Shown here piece after piece: positions 8,240-13,587 of a stretch of DNA of 13,587 nt. The stretch covers positions 1 to 13,587 of the forward strand of contig DGRY01000104.1 in assembly GCA_002391185.1 (NCBI GenBank), given 5' to 3'. The stretch's first letter is position 1, and every line of letters begins with the position of its first letter. The stretch comes from Prevotella sp. UBA4376 (GTDB lineage Bacteria; Bacteroidota; Bacteroidia; Bacteroidales; Bacteroidaceae). The notes beneath the pieces are model-generated. The model saw only the letters and a program-made list of their open reading frames with translations, was not told the origin of the DNA and ran no database searches. A program made the translations under genes and the position numbers.

Positions 8240-9568
8240 ATGAATACAAACGAGATATTAGAAAAACTTGGCATTGAGATGAATGCCATGCAGAACGAAG
8301 CCTATGATGCCATATTGCATTCACGTAACGATGTGGTTGTGCTTTCGCCTACAGGTAGTGGTAAGACGTTGGCTTATCTTATGCCACTTGTACAGCTTGT
8401 TGATGCTGAGAGTGATGAGGTGCAGGCTGTTGTTATCACTCCAGGACGAGAACTGGCTTTGCAGTCGGCAGAGGTACTAAAATCTATGGGTAGCGGATTA
8501 AGAGGAATGGCATGCTATGGAGGTAGGCCTACTATGGATGAACATAGGGTGCTTAGACAAGTGAAACCGCAGATTATTTTTGGTACTCCAGGGCGTTTGA
8601 ATGACCATCTCGAAAAGGGAAATATCCTTGCTGACGATATAAAATACCTTGTTATTGATGAGTTTGACAAGTGTCTTGAAATGGGATTTCAGGACGAGAT
8701 GTCGGCTTTGATAGATAAGCTTCCTAATATTGACAGACATTTCCTGCTTTCGGCTACAGAGGCTGAGGAAATACCTCATTTCCTTCGTCGTGACAAAAAG
8801 GCAAAGGTGACTAATATAAGTTATCTTGATAGTGAGGAGCAGGTGCCCGACAGAATAGGAATTTATCAGGTTAACAGTCCTGAGAAAGATAAACTGGAGT
8901 CGCTAAAGCAATTGTTGTTGAGTTTGGGCGATCAGAGTACTATTGTTTTCCTTAACTACCGTCAGTCGGTGGAGCGTGTGGATGATTTTCTGCGTCAGCA
9001 GGGGTTTGCCACAAGTGCCTTTCATGGTGGATTGGAACAGCAGGAGCGTGAGGATGCACTTTACAAGTTCTCAAATGGTTCGGCTAATGTGTTTGTGAGC
9101 ACAGACCTTGGTTCACGTGGATTGGATATTCCTGATATAGATAATATTATCCATTATCATATTCCTGAAACTGAAGATAACTACATTCATCGTGTTGGAC
9201 GAACTGCCCGTTGGGATAAGCAGGGTAGGGCATTCTTTCTGCTTTCGCCAGGTGAACACCTGCCTGAATATGTAGATAGCGAGGTAAGAATTTACGAAAT
9301 TCCTGATACCACAGGCATGAAACCTTCTGAGGCTAAGATGGCTACTGTGTATATTGGAAAGGGAAAGAAAGATAAGATTTCTAAGGGAGATATTGTTGGG
9401 TTTATCTGTAAGAATGCCAATCTTCAGGGAAAGGAAATAGGTAAGATAGATGTAAAGGATCGTTATTCCTATGTTGCTGTTCCACGAAAGAAACTGCGCC
9501 AGGTGATAAACTCATGTAAAGGTGTAAAAATCAAGGGTATCCGTACAGTTGTAGAGGAGGTGAGATAA
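8240..9568 (+). CDS. DEAD-box ATP-dependent RNA helicase with a DbpA-type RNA-binding domain
   Basis: Cytoplasmic RNA helicase, probably acting in large-subunit ribosome assembly if it follows DbpA. Its 442 residues carry, in order, motif I SPTGSGKT (36-43), motif Ia TPGREL (67-72), YGGRP (93-97), GTPGRL (115-120), motif II DEFD (140-143), motif III SAT (171-173), a motif IV region near 235-240, motif V with STDLGSRGLDIP (287-298) and motif VI HRVGRTAR (317-324). Residues 367-440 match the DbpA C-terminal domain, with KGKKDKISKGDIVG (373-386), GKIDVKDRYSYVAVP (401-415) and KIKGIR (430-435). In E. coli DbpA this domain binds hairpin 92 of 23S rRNA. Motif II is DEFD instead of DEAD. It starts 7 bases after the third TPR gene and is probably co-transcribed. 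dbpA is a reasonable name but orthology was not tested. Confidence 0.92.
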   Translation: MNTNEILEKLGIEMNAMQNEAYDAILHSRNDVVVLSPTGSGKTLAYLMPLVQLVDAESDEVQAVVITPGRELALQSAEVLKSMGSGLRGMACYGGRPTMDEHRVLRQVKPQIIFGTPGRLNDHLEKGNILADDIKYLVIDEFDKCLEMGFQDEMSALIDKLPNIDRHFLLSATEAEEIPHFLRRDKKAKVTNISYLDSEEQVPDRIGIYQVNSPEKDKLESLKQLLLSLGDQSTIVFLNYRQSVERVDDFLRQQGFATSAFHGGLEQQEREDALYKFSNGSANVFVSTDLGSRGLDIPDIDNIIHYHIPETEDNYIHRVGRTARWDKQGRAFFLLSPGEHLPEYVDSEVRIYEIPDTTGMKPSEAKMATVYIGKGKKDKISKGDIVGFICKNANLQGKEIGKIDVKDRYSYVAVPRKKLRQVINSCKGVKIKGIRTVVEEVR

Positions 9569-9592
9569 GAATTTTCTCAACTTTTTGTTTTT
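9561..9592 (+). terminator. Weak intrinsic terminator after the helicase gene
   Basis: TGAGA (9561-9565) pairs with TCTCA (9575-9579). Two more A-T pairs lie across a T-T mismatch, giving a small hairpin with a GAA loop. It overlaps the helicase stop codon and is followed by CTTTTTGTTTTT (9581-9592). The stem is short and A/T-rich, so termination may be partial. Confidence 0.4.
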
Positions 9593-9681
9593 GGAAAGGA
9601 TATTTAATTACAGAATAAAATATTTAGGTAATTGACAAATTGCTATAAAAAAGTTCAATTTCGTAAATTATTGATATTTTG

Positions 9682-9713
9682 TTTGGTTAGTTGAAATAAA
9701 AACTGTAATTTCG
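9682..9713 (+). promoter_or_regulatory. Candidate promoter of the serC-serA unit
   Basis: TTTG at 9682-9685 is followed after exactly 20 bases by TAATTTCG (9706-9713), seven of eight bases of TAnnTTTG. Transcription would start near 9720, about 45 bases before serC. The rest of the gap (9569-9764) is A/T-rich with no credible small gene. The leader has no Shine-Dalgarno sequence and shows no riboswitch-like structure beyond the small inverted repeat listed separately. Confidence 0.55.
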
Positions 9714-9724
9714 CAAGCGCGAAA
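9709..9724. promoter_or_regulatory. Inverted repeat overlapping the serC promoter -7 element, possible operator
   Basis: TTTCGC (9709-9714) and GCGAAA (9719-9724) are perfect 6-bp inverted arms around AAGC, and stand out as a G/C-containing island in a very A/T-rich gap. The left arm lies within the proposed -7 element and the right arm covers the expected start site. It could be a repressor site or a hairpin at the 5' end of the message. No regulator is assigned. Confidence 0.35.
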
Positions 9725-9764
9725 CTAAAATACTCGAATATACAAACTTTAATTAAACATTCAG

Positions 9765-10832
9765 ATGAAGAAGTACAACTTTAATGCAGGTCCATCAATG
9801 CTTCCACGCGAAGTGATTGAGAACACAGCAAAGCAGATTTTGGATTTCAATGGTACTGGTCTTTCGTTGATGGAGATTAGTCACCGTGCAAAGTATTTCC
9901 AGCCAGTAGTTGACGAGGCTGAAGCCCTGATAAAGGAATTGCTTGATATTCCTCAGGGTTACTCCGTAATTTTCCTGGGTGGTGGTGCTTCGCTCCAGTT
10001 CATGCAGATTCCTGCTAACTTCCTCCTCAAGAAAGCTGGTTACCTGAACACAGGTACATGGGCTAAAAAGGCAATGAAGGAAGCTAAGCATTTTGGAGAA
10101 GTAGTTGAAGTTGCTTCCTCCGCTGAAGATGGATATATGCATTTGCCACATAACTTCGATATTCCTGCTGACTTGGATTATCTCCATGTATGTACTAACA
10201 ACACTATCTATGGTACTGAATATCGCAAGGACCTTGATTCTCCTGTTCCATTGATTGGTGACATGAGTTCTGATATCATGAGCCGCCCTGTTGACGTATC
10301 AAAATATACAGCTATCTATGCTGGTGCCCAGAAGAATATGGCTATGGCAGGTGTTACTGTTATTATTGTTAAGGACGAACTGCTTGGTCAGGCTCCACGA
10401 GAGTTGCCTACTATGCTTGACTACCGCACACATGTAGAGAAGGGTTCAATGTTCAATACTCCTCCAGTAGTGCCAATCTATTCTCTTCTTGAAACAATGC
10501 GCTGGGTGAAGGCTCAGGGTGGTGTTAAGGAGATGGATCGTCGTGCTCAGGAGCGTGCTAAGATTCTTTATGACGAGATTGACCGCAACAAGTTGTTCCG
10601 TGGTACTGTTGCTGCTGAGGATCGTTCTGTGATGAACCTTTGCTTCGTAATGAATGACGACTATAAGGAGCTTGAATCTAAGTTCTTTGATTTTGCAACT
10701 GAACGTGGTATGGTTGGTATCAAGGGACACCGCTCTGTTGGTGGTTTCCGTGCTTCATGCTACAATGCTCAGACAATCGAAGGTGTTAATGCTCTTGTAA
10801 GTGCAATGAAGGACTTTGAAAAAACAATATAA
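9765..10832 (+). CDS. serC: Phosphoserine aminotransferase
   Basis: PLP enzyme that converts 3-phosphohydroxypyruvate and glutamate to O-phosphoserine and 2-oxoglutarate, the second step of serine synthesis; the same fold can act in pyridoxal phosphate synthesis. The length of 355 residues is normal. It begins with the family [18 protein letters not shown] (72-79) helps hold the phosphate, D166 (GDMSSD) should contact the PLP ring nitrogen, and K190 in [12 protein letters not shown] forms the Schiff base. The C-terminal [15 protein letters not shown] (substrate-binding His/Arg region) is intact. The residues after the lysine read NMAMAG where E. coli has NIGPAG. Codon use is strongly selected. 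serA follows 32 bases downstream with no terminator between, so the two are almost certainly one transcript. Confidence 0.97.
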   Translation: MKKYNFNAGPSMLPREVIENTAKQILDFNGTGLSLMEISHRAKYFQPVVDEAEALIKELLDIPQGYSVIFLGGGASLQFMQIPANFLLKKAGYLNTGTWAKKAMKEAKHFGEVVEVASSAEDGYMHLPHNFDIPADLDYLHVCTNNTIYGTEYRKDLDSPVPLIGDMSSDIMSRPVDVSKYTAIYAGAQKNMAMAGVTVIIVKDELLGQAPRELPTMLDYRTHVEKGSMFNTPPVVPIYSLLETMRWVKAQGGVKEMDRRAQERAKILYDEIDRNKLFRGTVAAEDRSVMNLCFVMNDDYKELESKFFDFATERGMVGIKGHRSVGGFRASCYNAQTIEGVNALVSAMKDFEKTI

Positions 10833-10864
10833 AACATTGAAAATTTCAAAGAAAAAAAAGACTT

Positions 10865-11782
10865 ATGAAGATATTAGTTGCTACAGAGAAACCATTCGCA
10901 GCAGCTGCTGTTGATGGAATAAAGAAAGAGGCTCAGGCTGCAGGCCACGAGGTTGTGATGCTTGAGAAATATACGGAGAAGAAGCAGCTTCTTGATGCTG
11001 TTGCTGATGCTGACGCTGCAATTATCCGTTCTGATAAGTTCACGGCTGATGTTTTTGACGCAGCAAAGAACTTAAAGATTGTTGTTCGTGCAGGAGCAGG
11101 TTATGACAATATTGACCTTGCTGCTGCAACAGCTCATGGTGTTGTTGCAGAGAACACTCCTGGTCAGAATTCAAATGCTGTTGCTGAACTTGTTTTCGGT
11201 ATGCTTGTATTTGCTGTTCGTAATTTCTATAATGGTAAGAGTGGTTCTGAACTTAAAGGCAAGCGTCTGGGTATTCTTGCTTTCGGTAACGTGGGGCGCA
11301 ACGTTGCACGCATAGCTAAGGGCTTTGGTATGGAAGTATCTGCTTATGATGCTTTCTGTCCAGCTGATGTTATCGAGGCTGCTGGTGTTCATGCTTGTAA
11401 GGATCAGGCAGAACTCTTCGCTACAAACGATGTTGTCTCACTTCACATACCAGCAACTGCTGAAACAATTCAGAGTATCAACTATGAATTGGTGAACAAG
11501 ATGCCTAAGGGTGCTATTCTTGTTAACACAGCTCGCAAGGAGGTTATTAATGAGCCAGAATTGCTTAAGCTGATGGCTGATCGTGCTGATATCAAGTATG
11601 TTACAGATATCATGCCTGATGCTGATGCTGAATTCAAGACATTCGAAGGTCGTTATTTCTCAACACCAAAGAAGATGGGTGCTCAGACTGCTGAGGCAAA
11701 TATCAATGCTGGTATTGCTGCTGCTAAGCAGATAGCAGCTTTCTTTGCTGACGGTTGCACAAAGTTCCAGGTTAACAAGTAA
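10865..11782 (+). CDS. serA: D-3-phosphoglycerate dehydrogenase, short form with Lys in place of the catalytic His
   Basis: NAD-dependent enzyme of the D-2-hydroxyacid dehydrogenase family that oxidises 3-phosphoglycerate to 3-phosphohydroxypyruvate, the first step of serine synthesis. Its 305 residues cover only the substrate and nucleotide domains; the ACT domain used for serine feedback in E. coli SerA is absent. The RAGAGYDNIDL stretch (about 75-85), the dinucleotide fold LGILAFGNVGR (first Gly of GxGxxG is Ala) and catalytic R224 in NTARKEV are visible. Where most relatives have TPH, this protein has STPKKMG, so K269 replaces the general-acid His. This matches the type IIIK enzymes known from Bacteroidetes and Entamoeba. 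The ATG follows an A-rich leader, 32 bases after serC. A strong terminator follows. Confidence 0.94.
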   Translation: MKILVATEKPFAAAAVDGIKKEAQAAGHEVVMLEKYTEKKQLLDAVADADAAIIRSDKFTADVFDAAKNLKIVVRAGAGYDNIDLAAATAHGVVAENTPGQNSNAVAELVFGMLVFAVRNFYNGKSGSELKGKRLGILAFGNVGRNVARIAKGFGMEVSAYDAFCPADVIEAAGVHACKDQAELFATNDVVSLHIPATAETIQSINYELVNKMPKGAILVNTARKEVINEPELLKLMADRADIKYVTDIMPDADAEFKTFEGRYFSTPKKMGAQTAEANINAGIAAAKQIAAFFADGCTKFQVNK

Positions 11783-11801
11783 TCTGGAAACCGAGATATA
11801 G

Positions 11802-11841
11802 TAAAATTCCCTACATGTTCTTTGTGGGGAATTTTATTTTT
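11802..11841 (+). terminator. Strong intrinsic terminator after serA
   Basis: TAAAATTCCCTAC (11802-11814) pairs with GTGGGGAATTTTA (11824-11836) over 13 bp with a single T-G wobble and a 9-base loop. Five T (11837-11841) follow directly. It should end the serC-serA transcript. The loop and right arm also hold the -33 element of the next promoter. Confidence 0.85.
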
Positions 11842-11851
11842 ATTACCTTTA
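11821..11851 (+). promoter_or_regulatory. Candidate promoter of the DUF1015-yigZ unit, overlapping the serA terminator
   Basis: TTTG (11821-11824) is followed after 19 bases by TACCTTTA (11844-11851), seven of eight bases of TAnnTTTG and the same octamer as at gyrA. Transcription would start near 11857, giving a leader of about 17 bases that is A/T-rich and lacks a Shine-Dalgarno sequence. Confidence 0.6.
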
Positions 11852-11873
11852 CACAAACTTTAAACAAATAACC

Positions 11874-13121
11874 ATGGCAATAGTAAAACCTTTCAAGGGA
11901 ATACGTCCTCCAAAGGACTTGGTAGAACAGGTAGAGTCACGTCCTTATGATGTGCTCGATTCTGACGAAGCTCGTGCTGAAGCGGGCAACAATGAAAAGA
12001 GTCTTTATCATATCATCAAGCCAGAAATAAACTTTGAAGAAGGAACAAGTGAGTATGATCCTCGTGTTTATGATGAGGCTGCTCGTCAGTTCCAAATGTT
12101 CCAAGACAAAGGCTGGCTCGTTCAGGATGAGGATGATCACTATTATATCTATGCTCAGACAATGAATGGCAAAACGCAGTATGGTATTGTGCTTGGAGCT
12201 TATGTAAACGATTATATGACGGGTGTCATCAAAAAGCATGAGCTTACACGTCGTGATAAGGAAGAAGACAGAATGAAACATGTGCGTGTTAACAATGCTA
12301 ACATAGAACCTGTGTTCTTTGCTTATCCCGACAATTCGGTGCTTAATGATTTGATTAACCGTTATGCTGCAACAAAGGCAGAATACGATTTTGTTGCTCC
12401 TATAGATGGCTTCCGTCATCAATTCTGGGTGATTAGCGATGCTGCTGACATCAAGACTGTAACAGAGGAGTTTGCCAAGATGCCAGCGCTATATATCGCA
12501 GATGGTCACCATCGCTCGGCTGCTGCTGCTCTTGTGGGTGCTGAAAAGCAAAAACAGAATCCTAATCATAAGGGAACAGAGGAGTATAATTATTTCATGG
12601 CTGTGTGTTTCCAGGCTTCGCAGCTTACTATTCTTGACTATAATCGTGTAGTAAAGGATCTTAATGGAATGACAACCGATGAGTTCCTTGAGGCTCTTTC
12701 TAAGAACTTTGTTGTTGAAAAGAAAGGTGAGGCAGAATACAAGCCACAGGAACTCCATGAGTTCTCACTATATATCGATAAAAACTGGTATAGTTTGAAG
12801 GCAAAGGAAGGCACTTATGATAATTCTGATCCTATTGGTGTTCTTGATGTTGACATATCAAGTCGTCTTATCCTTGACGAACTGATGGGGATTACCGATC
12901 TGCGTTCTTCAAATAGAATTGATTTTGTTGGTGGTCTTCGTGGGCTGCAGGAGTTGAAACGCAGAGTTGATAATGGTGAAATGCGTTGGGCTTTGGCTCT
13001 TTATCCTGTAAGTATGAAGCAGATTATGGATATTGCCGACTCTGGTAAGATTATGCCACCAAAGGCAACCTGGTTTGAGCCTAAGCTCCGTTCAGGTATT
13101 GTTATACATAAATTGGATTAA
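11874..13121 (+). CDS. DUF1015 family protein next to the serine genes
   Basis: Conserved protein of unproven function (DUF1015, COG4198), probably cytoplasmic as no signal peptide or membrane segment is seen. The 415 residues are a full-length member. It has the N-terminal VKPFKGIRPP and RPYDVLDSDEA (4-33), the KHELTRRDKEEDRMKHV helix (121-137), the central IADGHHRSAAA motif (208-218) and the C-terminal MPPKATWFEPKLRSG (394-408). The DGHHR motif resembles the conserved motif of free-serine kinases of the ParB/Srx type (SerK, SbnI), and the gene sits directly after serC-serA. Together these suggest, without proof, a role in serine or phosphoserine metabolism. It has its own promoter but lies close enough for read-through from serA. 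Its stop overlaps the next start by one base (TAATG). Confidence 0.9.
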   Translation: MAIVKPFKGIRPPKDLVEQVESRPYDVLDSDEARAEAGNNEKSLYHIIKPEINFEEGTSEYDPRVYDEAARQFQMFQDKGWLVQDEDDHYYIYAQTMNGKTQYGIVLGAYVNDYMTGVIKKHELTRRDKEEDRMKHVRVNNANIEPVFFAYPDNSVLNDLINRYAATKAEYDFVAPIDGFRHQFWVISDAADIKTVTEEFAKMPALYIADGHHRSAAAALVGAEKQKQNPNHKGTEEYNYFMAVCFQASQLTILDYNRVVKDLNGMTTDEFLEALSKNFVVEKKGEAEYKPQELHEFSLYIDKNWYSLKAKEGTYDNSDPIGVLDVDISSRLILDELMGITDLRSSNRIDFVGGLRGLQELKRRVDNGEMRWALALYPVSMKQIMDIADSGKIMPPKATWFEPKLRSGIVIHKLD

Positions 13122-13587
13122 TGGAAGATAGTTATAAGACTATAAAGGAAAAAATCGTTGGCGAGGGATATTACACCGAGAAGCGGAGTAAGTTCCTCGC
13201 TTTTGCGCATCATGTTGAATCTGTTGATGAAGTAAAGGAAGTCATCAAGCAGTATCGCAAGAAATATTATGATGCACGTCATGTGTGTTACGCCTATATG
13301 CTTGGCTCTGACCGTCTTGAGTTTAGGGCAAATGATGATGGTGAACCGTCATCAACAGCTGGGAAACCTATTCTTGGGCAGATAAATTCTCAGGAGCTTA
13401 CAAATATCCTGATTATTGTTGTGCGTTATTATGGAGGTGTTAATCTTGGTACAAGCGGACTTATTGTTGCTTATCGTGAGGCTGCAGCCGATGCCATAGC
13501 TCATTCTGAGATAGAAGAGCGATTGGTTGAGGAGATAATTACCTATAGTTTTACTTATCCTATGATGAACGATGTGATGCGTATAGT
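13121..13587 (+). CDS. yigZ: YigZ/IMPACT family protein (UPF0029), C-terminus outside window
   Basis: Member of the YigZ family, relatives of the eukaryotic translation regulator IMPACT; the bacterial role is not settled, though a link to RNA or the ribosome is usually suggested. From the ATG at 13121 there are 155 codons in an open frame to the window edge. The signature motifs are present: HVCYAYMLG (54-62), NDDGEPSSTAGKPIL (71-85) and VVRYYGGVNLGTSGL (99-113). Members are about 200 residues, so roughly 50, mainly the C-terminal DUF1949 part, lie beyond the edge. The start overlaps the DUF1015 stop by one base, implying coupled translation from the same transcript. Confidence 0.93.
   Translation, partial: MEDSYKTIKEKIVGEGYYTEKRSKFLAFAHHVESVDEVKEVIKQYRKKYYDARHVCYAYMLGSDRLEFRANDDGEPSSTAGKPILGQINSQELTNILIIVVRYYGGVNLGTSGLIVAYREAAADAIAHSEIEERLVEEIITYSFTYPMMNDVMRI

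Noticed and set aside
11937..12422. Minus-strand open frame of 161 codons antisense to the DUF1015 gene.
   Set aside because: The plus-strand reading has family motifs throughout, and the antisense product is an unrecognisable hydrophobic sequence with no promoter or leader.

Overview
The window looks like a chromosomal housekeeping segment from a Bacteroidales bacterium, most like Prevotella and its relatives. The reasons are the AT-rich gene leaders without Shine-Dalgarno sequences, promoters that fit the Bacteroidetes pattern (TTTG, 19-20 bases, then TAnnTTTG), a short phosphoglycerate dehydrogenase with Lys in place of the catalytic His, and the clpC / gyrA / TPR neighbourhood. The genus is an inference from protein style, not a measured placement. 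No RNA genes, insertion sequences, CRISPR arrays, phage genes or attachment sites were seen.

Region 1 (1-2022): a 5'-complete but 3'-truncated clpC on the minus strand, divergent from gyrA, with a 262-base AT-rich region between them that carries both promoters. Region 2 (2023-9568): a plus-strand gene string of gyrA, three tandem paralogous exported TPR proteins and a DbpA-like DEAD-box RNA helicase. A strong intrinsic terminator lies between the first and second TPR genes, directly against the start codon of the second. The first TPR gene has strongly selected codon use and the next two do not, so this terminator probably throttles the distal genes. The second and third TPR genes overlap by 4 bases, and the helicase follows 7 bases later.

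Region 3 (9569-11850): a 196-base gap with a weak terminator and a good promoter overlaid by an inverted repeat, then serC and serA, which make phosphoserine from 3-phosphoglycerate. A 13-bp terminator hairpin ends this unit. Region 4 (11821-13587): a promoter overlapping that hairpin drives a DUF1015 protein and, overlapping it by one base, a YigZ/IMPACT-family gene that runs off the window.

The segment is mostly ordinary core genome; no complete new system is claimed. The items most worth following are the tandem family of secreted TPR proteins downstream of gyrA with its internal terminator, and the serC-serA-DUF1015 association, where DUF1015 carries a DGHHR motif like that of free-serine kinases.
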